NCBI GenBank assembly: GCA_905221615.1
Contig: CAJNDT010005001.1
Span: 175,001 to 239,000 of the forward strand
DNA from: Symbiodinium sp. CCMP2592
Taxonomy: Eukaryota; Sar; Dinophyceae; Suessiales; Symbiodiniaceae
Direction: 5' to 3'
DNA length: 64,000 bases
Shown here piece after piece: positions 1 through 9,238 of the stretch. Both the position numbers and the translations under genes were made by a program. Numbering within the stretch: position 1 is the stretch's first letter; each line of letters starts with the position of its first letter. The notes under the pieces are model-generated. The model ran no database searches. It was given only the letters and a program-made list of their open reading frames with translations, and had not been told where the DNA came from.

Positions 1-1511
1 TTGTACCTGTGCTTTTGTCTGGTGTGAGCACCTCACAACAATCACCGAAGCCAACAACCTGGAAAGCTTAAGCCATATTGTACCTTTATAGGGGGTGCAT
101 GGTTCTATAGACAACCCGTCGTGCCATGAGCCAAAAGAATTATATAACCATATAAGTAACCCTGGAAGCCCTTTTAGCTAGGCGGTAGCCCCAATGTAAA
201 GACAAGCCGACCCGTGTCGCAAAGGCAGATTCTGACGAGGGCACGCAAGGCCGCGAAGACATCAAACGAATGAGCTCAATCTCGGCGCCGAGATTGGATG
301 GGTCTGATCTAGATTTAGCTGCTTCGATGCTACAGTAGCAGAGGAGCGAGGATGCTTTAGACGTCCATTACATTTTCATGCAGATTTGATTTTGCCATCG
401 ACACATCGTGCCTCTGTCGCTTTAGTGCTGCTATTCAGAAATTTACCTTTTTAGCTCTTATGTAGATCCATCATCACATGTCATTCCATTATGCTTCTGC
501 ATGGGTGTGATGTGTTTCGGCTGGGATGCACAGGTTCAGTGGAAGCCCAGGGCTCTACTGACAAATTCTGTTTCACACCTGAGTGTGTGAATTGGGTTGG
601 GCGGCCTCAACAAGCAATGTAGGCCATCGTGCTGTTAATTAATTGTACTGGGTACGCAGTATATGACAGCTGTCCAATAACATCGAACGGTCTGGATGTT
701 GAGGCTAGCTAGCTAGTTTACGGTGCTCACGATCCAAGCGCCCTCAGAAGTGTGCTTGGTGGGCAAGTTCCATGCAGAACCAGGGGACGACCAAAGCAGC
801 CTAATGTGGGAAAGTCTCTGCTGGAGGGCAGTGCCTGCAGCTCATATGTAGTACATCACCCAACTATAGATATCTTAATTTAAGACCTTTGGGTAAAGTG
901 TTTGGAAACCAGTATCGGAGTGGAACCTCCTGGGCTGGTTCAGCTATGTACTGCATGCGAGTCTGAGACATCGGAAAGCTAAAAACTGTGTTGCTGAGCC
1001 ATCCCTTAGCCCATGCCCTAGGAAGTATATTGATTCATTAAGTATACTACTTCGCCAAATCAGTTTATATAAGATGTTTATCGATATCTGGTTAAGACCT
1101 CGCCCCAAGCTCTGCCGAAGATATCTCTATAATTATAACATTAAGACAATCGTGTGATCGATGTAGATAAGCTAGCTCCCTCGAAATTTGTCTAGGAAGT
1201 TTCCCATAATGTGTCGGCTGGTGCTGTACTTAAATGAACTACCCTGGTAATCCTGCTATGAATAAACCTCCTACCTGTCAGGCAGCTATGTCCCGGCCGG
1301 CATCAGTGAGCAGGTGCATCTCATTGCGGTGAAATATGGCAAGGGCGCCGGGGCCCCAACTCATCGAAGCCGGCATGCCCTGGATGATTCCTGTGTGCAG
1401 GCACAGAAATTTGCAGATCCATAAGCAGAATCAACAAACGTTTTGATGAATCTGCTCCTGGACTTTGCAGCGCATTTGCAGTGCACAGGGTAGCCCTCTA
1501 GAGTACTGCAT
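1..1511. other. No recognised gene; low-repeat upstream region
   Basis: I see no convincing coding frame and no inverted-repeat element here. Unlike the rest of the window it nearly lacks CCCTAAA-type motifs. It lies directly upstream of the GIY-YIG-like frame, so it could hold promoter or intron sequence, but no specific signal is visible. Confidence 0.4.
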
Positions 1512-2111
1512 GTGTGTGTCTGTGCTAGTCAGATGGCATGTATAGACCCTGTCACAAAGATGGATATCTTTCCATGGACTGATTCTGAAGACGATATGAC
1601 TGTGCAGAATCACAGTGACAACGATATGGATGTCTCTGGTGCTTCATGGGCTTCTGCAAGCACAAGGGAGCCTCCTTCGCCAAACTCCCCCGATTCGAGC
1701 TTTCACCTTGATGAGAGAATAATCGCGGAAACTTCACTGGCTTCGAAAGTTCTACTACACTGCTTGCGGGTGGTCGATGCTGTCAGAACAGAAAACGGTG
1801 GTGCTTCGTTGTGCGTCTTCAAGATTGGCCTTACTTCCAACCCGGTTCAGCGCAGAGCTAGCTACCTCCAGCAGAACTTTCAGAACTTCGTCGTGATACA
1901 CAAAGTTTGGCGACCCGAACTGCTCGGCATGCTAGAGATGTTGGAAGCTGCTCTGATTGCACAGTTTCACGACAATGGGCGGTGTTGCCGAAACGTTCGG
2001 CTGGGTGGGGAGAGTATGCGCACTAAAGATTTTGTGCCAAGGTTCCCGCCACCTTACTATGCATACTGTGCAGCTACAAATGCTGCGCAATGCAAGCCCA
2101 TCCTAGGATGA
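1512..2111 (+). CDS. GIY-YIG-like nuclease-fold protein
   Basis: The frame encodes 199 residues. The first ~75 are acidic and Ser/Pro-rich and look like a linker. A compact domain follows at about residues 80-185: a strand containing FKIGLTSNP, a downstream arginine pair (QRR), an acidic LEAALIAQF helix, and CRNVRLGGES. This order (YIG-like strand, Arg, Glu helix, Asn then GG) is the hallmark of GIY-YIG nuclease folds, although the leading GIY strand is degenerate. I recall similar proteins as multicopy in Symbiodiniaceae; that is unverified. The ATG at 1512 gives the longest frame; later ATGs (1533, 1560) are possible. It lies 145 bases upstream of the transposase-like frame on the same strand and could be spliced to it. 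Catalytic activity is not established. Confidence 0.6.
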   Translation: MCVCASQMACIDPVTKMDIFPWTDSEDDMTVQNHSDNDMDVSGASWASASTREPPSPNSPDSSFHLDERIIAETSLASKVLLHCLRVVDAVRTENGGASLCVFKIGLTSNPVQRRASYLQQNFQNFVVIHKVWRPELLGMLEMLEAALIAQFHDNGRCCRNVRLGGESMRTKDFVPRFPPPYYAYCAATNAAQCKPILG

Positions 2112-2256
2112 TGTGCTCTGGTTTTGTGGCACATGTGGCTTATGTGTGCTTTCACACAGATGAGCTTCGAAGCTGCAAGTGCGATGCAAAAGTGCATTTT
2201 CTTCGGCACGTCTGCAAATAGCAATGACACGGATCCTGCATGAGTTCTTTGATTAA

Positions 2257-4047
2257 CAGTCTACAGCCTGCTGTGCCGAGGTCGCAGCAAAGGATCTGGT
2301 CATCGATGCCCAGGCAGCAGTGAAGCGAGATCCTTGCGAAGTGTTGGCCAAGATTGCAAAGGTGCCACCAAGCAATGCCGATGCACCGCTGTTTGAAATT
2401 CTACGCAAGAATGGATTGACTTTGCCTATTGACTTTAGCTGGAGCAAAGCTGGGAAAGTTTTCAGGTATCCTTTTCTGAGCCCCAGGGCCCAGCTTGAAG
2501 CTTTGAGTGATGCGGGCTACTTCCATCGGGTTTTGGGTCTGCCGGTTCACTTGGCAAGTGAGGGTCTTGATCTATTTTGGAACAAGTTTCGAGTCCTGCA
2601 CCCCCGGCACAGCTTGTTCGAGAATGCCAACAATATTGATTTTCAGAGGCTCATCCCTTACTACCTGCATGGGGATGGGGGCCGTGGCTTCAAGAAGGAG
2701 GCTATCGAGATATTATCCATGTTTCCAGCTCTGGGGACAGGGTCGAGGAAGCATTCTGTAGACCTCAGTTCAAAAAGGCCTGTGGAGAACGAAATCGAGC
2801 TGGGCATCAATCTGCAAGGCAGCTCGGGGGCTACCAGGTTCCTGTTTACAGTTCTAAGCAGCTTAGTGGCCAAAACTGACAACACTATCTTTGATGATAT
2901 CCTTGAACTATGGAGTCAGCAACTGCAGCGGCTCCTAGATGATGGTTTTCAGGTGGGCGGGAGCACGTGGCGCATCGCGATTTTGGGCTTTACTGGAGAT
3001 TCTCCTTTCGTCAAAAAGGTTGCGAAGACCACCCGCTCGTTCCACAATGTGCGAAAGCGGCACACTGCAAAGAAAAAGCAAACAGGCTGCTGTTGGCTTT
3101 GTCATGCAGGTTACGACGACCCGGAGCAAGGAATCTTTTATCCCTTTGAACATCTGGGTTTCAGTGAGCCGCTCTGGCTGCAAACCTGCAAGCTGAACAA
3201 CCCCTTACCATGGGAGGGGTCAGGCTCTCCACTTGTGCGGCGAATGCCGCTGGACAAGGATGACACGCCCGCTGCATTTTACACGGCGGACTTCTTCCAT
3301 GTGTGGCATGCTGGGGTCGGTTTGGACTTCTGTTCATCCGCAATGGTGTATTGCTTTCGACTGTTTGAAATGTCCTCGGTGGAAAAAAACATATCGGAGC
3401 TGAACGCATCATTGCAGGTTTTTCTGAAGAAGTCAAAGCAAAAATTGGCGTGTGGTCGCGTGACCGAGGACCTCCTGGGCTATAGTTCCACGCGAGAATA
3501 TCCTGAAGGCAAGTGGTCAAAGAATATGGACACAGCCGTTTTCACCAAATTCGTGATTTGGTTGGTGGAACGTCCAGAGTTTGCGGCCAAACTTGCAGCA
3601 GATGACATTCTCAAAATGATCCTCGCGACTGCCAAGGCGATCGGTGTGGTCATCAGCACGGCTCTGAGGGCGGAGTACTACATGGCGAGTGCGGACTGCC
3701 AGGAAGTGATAAGGAATGGGCATGCAGTGCTGACTGGCTATGGGCAGCTCGTTGTCACGTGCTACAGTGGACGTCTGTGCTTATTCAAGCTTCGACCCAA
3801 GGTTCACTACTTGAATCACATATTCCTCCGGGTTTGGGAAGAATGGCGTGCTGCTGGATTTGCGGTAAACCCGCTTGCGGAAGCCACGTTCATGTCGGAG
3901 GACTTCGTGGGAAGGACGGCTCGCTTATCCAGGCGTGTCTCAACAAGAGCCGTGGCAATCAAAACACTTCAAAGGTACTTGCTCTTCATGCAGACTGCCC
4001 TAAGCAAGGATAGTTTTGCAATGCTGGATTTGTCAATGCTGGACTGA
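2257..4047 (+). CDS. Dinoflagellate-expanded transposase-like protein, N-terminus probably on an upstream exon
   Basis: The frame is open from 2257 (after TAA at 2254) to TGA at 4045, about 596 codons. There is no ATG near the front: the apparent start at 2320 is GTG, so the N-terminus is probably spliced on; AG acceptors end at 2259 and 2266. Visible landmarks are LHGDGGRGFKKEAIEIL near the first third, a cysteine cluster GCCWLCHAGYDD, then TADFFHVWHAGVGLDFCSSAM, and near the C-terminus RPKVHYLNH followed by AEATFMSEDFVGRTARLSRR. The D...H...HYLNH...E-EDF-GR order resembles the catalytic core of TNP2/KDZ-type DDE transposases, with possible acidic residues in ADFFH and AEATF. I recall near relatives as a very large family in Symbiodiniaceae. 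The frame is intact across the domain. The transposase role is inference. Confidence 0.6.
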   Translation, partial: QSTACCAEVAAKDLVIDAQAAVKRDPCEVLAKIAKVPPSNADAPLFEILRKNGLTLPIDFSWSKAGKVFRYPFLSPRAQLEALSDAGYFHRVLGLPVHLASEGLDLFWNKFRVLHPRHSLFENANNIDFQRLIPYYLHGDGGRGFKKEAIEILSMFPALGTGSRKHSVDLSSKRPVENEIELGINLQGSSGATRFLFTVLSSLVAKTDNTIFDDILELWSQQLQRLLDDGFQVGGSTWRIAILGFTGDSPFVKKVAKTTRSFHNVRKRHTAKKKQTGCCWLCHAGYDDPEQGIFYPFEHLGFSEPLWLQTCKLNNPLPWEGSGSPLVRRMPLDKDDTPAAFYTADFFHVWHAGVGLDFCSSAMVYCFRLFEMSSVEKNISELNASLQVFLKKSKQKLACGRVTEDLLGYSSTREYPEGKWSKNMDTAVFTKFVIWLVERPEFAAKLAADDILKMILATAKAIGVVISTALRAEYYMASADCQEVIRNGHAVLTGYGQLVVTCYSGRLCLFKLRPKVHYLNHIFLRVWEEWRAAGFAVNPLAEATFMSEDFVGRTARLSRRVSTRAVAIKTLQRYLLFMQTALSKDSFAMLDLSMLD

Positions 4048-4593
4048 TCGAGCTACTCTGCCGCAAGTTGTCTCGATTTTTAGTGTGATTATGGAATTAA
4101 TTTGTCGGGTCATCAGGAACCTGATTTCCACCACGATATCTTTGCAGGTCCATCCCAGAAATTCCAAAAGCACTGCAAATCTTGCGGAAACTATCTAATG
4201 CCTCTGAAGCTTACAAAGCTGTTGCCCAGGTTCGGTCCTGGAGTCGCAGACAGCGCAGAGCTCGTGCGGCCGCAGCACAAAAGCCATAATCGCATGGAGC
4301 TTTTGATCACTTAGAGTAATATTTCGGGGGTAGACTTCCGGAACTGAACAATTCCAAGATGATTCTCTGTCAATCGTTATCCCTACTCACAGTGCTTATC
4401 TTGATTTATGCCGGCATTTCTTGCTGAGGTCATCACAATGCATATCGGCCCCCGGTGCCCTGAAACCACGAAGTCTGAAACCCTGAGCCTCCAAAAATAG
4501 ATGTTTGGCCAAACGCTCACTTTTGGACCCAACGCTCACTTCTTGAGCAGGAAGTGAGTGCGCCTGTTTATAAACGGAGGTTGCCCTTCCCAG
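4048..4593. other. Downstream flank of the transposase-like gene, no gene seen
   Basis: Non-coding sequence between the long frame and the first microsatellite. No terminal inverted repeat was recognised that would delimit a complete mobile element around 1512-4047. Confidence 0.35.
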
Positions 4594-4594
4594 G

Positions 4595-4655
<61 letters not shown>

Positions 4656-4690
4656 GCATTTATGCATATATATATATGTGTATATGAGTA
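4594..4690. repeat. (TA)n microsatellite
   Basis: Almost uninterrupted TA dinucleotides, with short TGCATTTA interruptions near the right end. Reading frames of Tyr/Ile through it are artefacts of the repeat. Confidence 0.9.
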
Positions 4691-4725
4691 TATTATTCTT
4701 ATCGATATATGCATTTGCCAATCCT

Positions 4726-5806
4726 GCCAATCCCTCTGAAAGGTTGCCAATTCACCTGTTGCACACCTACCGATTAGAACAATCGAAGAAGCAAATCCCT
4801 CTCAAGCCAATCCCTGTGAAGGGTTCCGCGAGCACCGCAAAATGTGTAACTTCACCTCGCGTTCGAGCACTCGACAACGCCAATCCGTGTGAAGGGTTGC
4901 AAAATGCATCTCAATGCACATCAGAAATTGCAACTTTACCTCGCGTTCGAACACTCGACCACGCCAATCCCTGTGAAGGGTTGCAAAATTCATCTCAATG
5001 CACATCAAAAATTGCAACTTTGCCTCGCGTTCGAACACTCGACCACGCCAATCCCTGTGAAGGGTTGCAAAATTCATTTCAATGCACATAAAAAAATGCA
5101 ACTTTACCTAGCGTTCGTGCATTCGACCATGCCAATCCCTGTGAAGGGTTGCAAAATGCAAATCCCTGTGAAAGGTTGCAAAATGCACTTGAGCTGCGCC
5201 CAAACCCTGTGAAGGGTTGCACGGCGCCCGCAAAATGTGTAACTTTACCTCGCGTTTAAACACCCGAGGAGGCGAATCCCTGTGAAGGGTTCACCCGCGC
5301 GCCTAAAATGTGTAACTTTACCTCGCGTTTGAACGCCCGAGGAGGCGAATCCCTGTGAAGGGTTCACCCGCGCGCCTAAAATGTGTAACTTTACCTCGCG
5401 TTTGAACGCCCGAGAGTTCCAATCCCTGTGAAGGGTTGCGCGGGAACCGCAAAATGTGTAACTTTACATCGCGTTTGAACGCCCGAGGAGGCGAATCCCT
5501 GTGAAAGGTTCACCCGCGCGCCTAAAATGTGTAACTTTACCTCGCGTTTGAACGCCCGAGAGTTCCAATCCCTGTGAAGGGTTGCGCGGGAACCGCAAAA
5601 TGTGTAACTTTACCTCGCGTTTGAACGCCCGAGGAGGCGAATCCCTGTGAAGGGTTCACCCGGGCGCCTAAAATGTGTAACTTTACCTCGCGTTTGAACG
5701 CCCGAGGCAGCGAATCCCTGGGAAGGGTTGCGCGGGAACCCTAAAATGTGTAACTTTACCTCGCGTTTGAACGCCCGAGGAGGCGAATCCCTGGGAAGGG
5801 TTGCAT
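4726..5806. repeat. Tandem array, 84-base then 73-base units
   Basis: Every unit carries the core AATCCCTGTGAAGGGTT, itself an imperfect hairpin, then an AAAATG(C/T)-containing stretch and CCTCGCGTT(C/T)GAAC. Cores at 4881, 4965, 5049 and 5133 are 84 bases apart. After an irregular junction (5155-5270), cores at about 5275, 5348, 5421, 5494, 5567, 5640, 5713 and 5786 are 73 bases apart. Within the 73-base block two variants intermix: GAGGAGGCG...TTCACCCGCGCG and GAGAGTTCC...TTGCGCGGGAACC. The units have no unique spacers. Function unknown. Confidence 0.9.
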
Positions 5807-5896
5807 TCCCGATGGACGACAACGGTGCCACCCCCTGGCTTTAAAAGAGAGAATTAGATACCGAGATGTAGAGAGTAAGTCATAGAGGCATAGAGT

Positions 5897-5897
5897 C

Positions 5898-5931
<34 letters not shown>

Positions 5932-6063
5932 AAGTAAGTAGGTAAGTAAGTAAGTAACTAAGCAAGTCAAGTAAGTAAGTAAGTAAGTATAAGTAAGTAT
6001 AAGTAAGTATAGAGATAGCATAGAGTCCAGTGTCAAGTGTCAAGTAAGTTAGTAAGTAGATTG

Positions 6064-6095
<32 letters not shown>

Positions 6096-6260
6096 CGTAA
6101 GCATAACATAGAGTCAAGTATCAAGTGTAGAGTCAAGTATCATAGAGTCAAGTGTCAAGTGTAGAGAGTCAGTCATAGGGGTCAAGTAAGTAAGTAAGTA
6201 TCAAGTGTAGAGTCAAGTCTCAAGTGTAGAGTGTAGAGTAAAGTATGGAGTCAAGTAAGT
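5897..6260. repeat. (AAGT)n microsatellite, degenerate
   Basis: Tetranucleotide AAGT runs are interspersed with GTGTAGAGTCAAGTAT variants and begin about 80 bases after the 73-base satellite. Confidence 0.85.
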
Positions 6261-6344
6261 TGATTCGATGTCTGTCATCTATGTACTCAGCTGCGGCGTT
6301 CCACACGGAAGAACCCTTCGCGATGCTTTCGGGAAAAACCAGTA

Positions 6345-6500
6345 CCCAAAACCCTTCACCTGAACCCTAAGCCTTAAAATCTAAAGCCTAAACTCCAAAA
6401 CCAGTACCCAAAACCCTGAACCTGAACCTTAAACCTTCAGATCTAAAGCTTAAACTCCAAAATCCATAGCCAAAACCCTTACTTAACCCTAAGCCCTCCA
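6345..6500. repeat. Degenerate telomere-like block (CCCTAAA-type)
   Basis: Repeated variants of AACCCTAAGCC, AACCCTTCACC and AAACTCCAAAACC. It looks like a diverged interstitial telomere-type block. No gene seen. Confidence 0.5.
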
Positions 6501-6590
6501 ACCCAAGGTCAAAGCAATCCACAGGACCAAAGCCCTGAAACTGAAACTCAACCGACGTAGACCCGACATAATGTCGGGGCTTTAATAATG

Positions 6591-6664
6591 TTTTTTCCCT
6601 CCTACCTAGCAAGGACGAAACCCGCATTGCAGGGAATCTTGGTTGAACAGCTGGACAAAGCTAA
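6591..6664 (+). repeat. Dispersed repeat S, copy 1
   Basis: Starts with a T/C run (TTTTTTCCCTCCTACC), then AGCAAGGACGAAACCCGCAT and TGCAGGGAATCTTGG, and ends near GGACAAAGC. Four more copies in the same orientation occur in the window. No inverted ends were seen. Confidence 0.7.
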
Positions 6665-6790
6665 GGTTTCATAGCTAGTTGAGCTTTAATAACGTTTAGG
6701 GTTTAGGGTTTCGGGCTGCTTTAACAATTAGAATAGGGTTCCTTTTGAAGGCTTCCTTAGAGGGTTCTATACGGGATCTATACTAGGATT

Positions 6791-6890
6791 TGGGGCCTTA
6801 ATAGTTAGAATAGGGTTTTGGGCTCCTGTATTATGCGGATAAAGTAACGAACCCTAAGGAACAAGATAGGTAATTATTTTTAGGCTTCTA
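6791..6890 (+). mobile_element. Family R inverted-repeat element
   Basis: Left end GGGGCCTTAATAGTTAGAAT with the family-typical TAGGGTTTTGGG; right end GGTAATTATTTTTAGGC is its imperfect inverse. No coding capacity. Confidence 0.5.
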
Positions 6891-7038
6891 CATTAAGGGC
6901 ACTGTGGCATTCTCTATCACTGCAGATTTTACAGGGTTGGAAAATAGTTGCTCCGATCCTGATGCTTCGTCCCCTGACTTGTGCCAACCCTCCATACGGC
7001 TAAACCTTAGCCTTATACAGCTTCTGTGGTTTGTTTTT

Positions 7039-7044
<6 letters not shown>

Positions 7045-7073
<29 letters not shown>
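7045..7073. repeat. (CT)n microsatellite
   Basis: Uninterrupted CT dinucleotides, about 14 units. Confidence 0.9.
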
Positions 7074-7076
<3 letters not shown>

Positions 7077-7434
7077 ATAGCACATTCAATGAACTCACAA
7101 CTGAAGGCTGAACTCAATCATAATCGCCTGAGAACGATGGAGCAGAAAACTAACCCTGAAACACTCCTTTGACAGCGCTGTGCCAGGGAGCAAAGGCTGC
7201 CCCGGCGCCATCACCGCGAACCTACAGACCCACGGTGTAGGGTGTAGGGTAAAGGGTTTAGGGTGTGTATAGGTCTACATATGTAGAGAATGCGCGTGGG
7301 TACTCGTCTACTTAGGTATGTATGTGTTTTATGAAGTCTGCAGGTCTGTATGTAGGCATGTATGTATCTGTGTATGCGTATGCAGGAGTGTATACATATG
7401 CATATATATATATATATACATGTATGCATCAAGA

Positions 7435-7913
7435 TGTGCGTGTGTGTGTGGTGTGTGTGTGTGTGTGTGTGTCTGTGTGTCTGTGTGTCTGTGTGTCTGT
7501 GTGTCTGTGTGTCTGTGTCTCTTGTGTCTGTGTGTCTGTGTGTGTCTGTGTGTGTCTGTGTGTGTGTGTGTCTGTGTGTGTCTGTGTGTGTCTGTGTGTG
7601 TCTGTGTGTGTCTGTGTGTGTCTGTGTGTGTCTGTGTGTGTCTGTGTGTGTCTGTGTGTGTCTGTGTGTGTCTGTGTGTGTCTGTGTGTCTGTGTGTGTC
7701 TGTGTGTGTCTGTGTGTGTCTGTGTGTGTCTGTGTGTGTCTGTGTGTGTCTGTGTGTGACTTGTGTGTGTGTCTGTGTGTGTCTGTGTGTGTGTCTGTGT
7801 GTGTGTGTGTGTGTGTGTCTGTGTGTGTGTGTGTGTGTGTCTGTGCGTGTGTGTGTGTCTGTGTGTGTGTGTGTGTCTGTGTGTGTCTGTGTGTGTCTGT
7901 GTGTGTCTGTGTG

Positions 7914-7949
<36 letters not shown>
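7435..7949. repeat. (TGTGTGTC)n and (TG)n satellite
   Basis: About 500 bases of alternating purine-pyrimidine repeat, with an 8-base unit TGTGTGTC dominant from 7570 to 7760 and plain TG runs at both ends. Long Cys/Val frames through it are repeat artefacts. Confidence 0.95.
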
Positions 7950-8128
7950 TATCTTCGCTTTCGGTTGCTGATGCTTGATTCCTCGCTTTGCTTATATCCG
8001 GGGGGCTTACGGATTTACGGGCTTTGGGTTCTACAGGCTAAAGGCATTTGCCGCATTTGTGGGGCTGCAGATGGCAACAGTCGAACAACAAGCTCTATGC
8101 TTGAGGGCTTCATTCAGGGATTTCAGAA

Positions 8129-8235
8129 CTACGGTTGATGATTTTAATCCTGCATTACCTTAAGGACCCTAAGCTATGGTAACTATGGTATATTCCTTAC
8201 TATCGGTCATGCGGGATTTATATCATCAACCGTAG
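8129..8235. mobile_element. Family B hairpin element
   Basis: Terminal inverted repeat CTACGGTTGATGAT... / ...ATCATCAACCGTAG; the inner arms TAATCCTGCATTACC and the diverged GGTCATGCGGGATTTA also pair. 107 bases, no ORF. Related copies lie at 21337, 24322 and 47106. Confidence 0.8.
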
Positions 8236-9238
8236 AATAGGGTTTGGTGGTACATGATATTCTACTTATGATCAGGAACCCCTATGGGAATTCTTGCAGT
8301 GATAGTATTTTCAATTATGGGGTATCAGGGCCGAGGGCTTTTCGAGCTTTGGAACTTTATTTAGAATTTAGAGAGCAAGATTCAAAGTATGGAGGTTTTG
8401 AGTTTTGCGGTTCAGAGTTGTGGCTGTAGTGGTTATAGGGTTTCTGTCTGCGTGTGCCTGTCGCAGTGGTTATGGTAGACATGCGGGGGCTGGATATCAA
8501 CAACTGCAACCCGTCATGTGTGCTGATGACCAGGCAGTGCTCAACCAGGGATCCACACTCACATGGCATACAGGGTCTGGAACGGAAATACAGGTGATAG
8601 GGTTCTGAAGTTGGAAAGGCCTGTGAAGGTCCACGAAAGAATTGTTCAAGGGGTTGGGTTGGGGTTGTTCATCTTCTTCTTCAACTCGTTTTCGCTGTTC
8701 ACGTTTGAAAGATGCCGCTCCCACTATATCGACGCCGACGAGCACTAGGACTACACTACACTACTGCCCCCAAAACAACTCGCACCACCTGACGGCGACT
8801 ACGTTTGTACGGCTGACTTGTGCTGAGACTCGTGATCGTTGCTTCAGAAATCCCAAACACACCGCGGAAAGAAAGCTGAATCACCCACAATGACACCAAC
8901 AGCAGTGGGCTTGACTGCTCTTTGCCATGCAGCCGGTTCCTACAAATCACACTTCCGAGTCGGACCGGTTTCCTGAATGACTTCGGCTTGAGGAGTGTCC
9001 CTCTTCTTCCGTTTGCTAAACCGAATGCTCCCTGATACCAGCGAAGGGCAGGATTCTGCGATTTAAGGCTGTGGGTGTGGAGATTTAACTACGCCGTCGA
9101 TTAACCGAAAGGGCTTTGGCAAAGAAGTTGAAGTGCAAAGTAGAATGGTAAGATGAATACCTTAAATAGAGAGCTTGGAGTACTCAGCACTGTCTGCGAG
9201 ACGCTGGTTTTTTGCGAGCTCGCTGCTTAGATCATGTC
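8236..9238. other. Non-coding stretch, no assigned gene
   Basis: Several short frames are open on both strands but none is recognisable. No inverted-repeat element identified. The right part borders the 3' end of the minus-strand oxygenase pseudogene. Confidence 0.3.

Noticed and set aside
2320..2322. GTG start codon for the long transposase-like frame
   Set aside because: Not a normal eukaryotic start; the frame remains open upstream to 2257 next to acceptor-like AG sites.
1512..4047. Complete mobile element with its own terminal inverted repeats
   Set aside because: I looked for matching inverted ends around the two frames and found none; the low-repeat flanks give no boundary.
4726..5806. 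CRISPR-like array of hairpin-bearing direct repeats
   Set aside because: The whole 73- or 84-base unit is repeated, so there are no unique spacers; neighbours are eukaryotic in character and no cas-type gene is present. It is a satellite.
7318..8138. Long Cys/Val reading frames
   Set aside because: Translations of the TG/TGTGTGTC repeat in all frames; not proteins.
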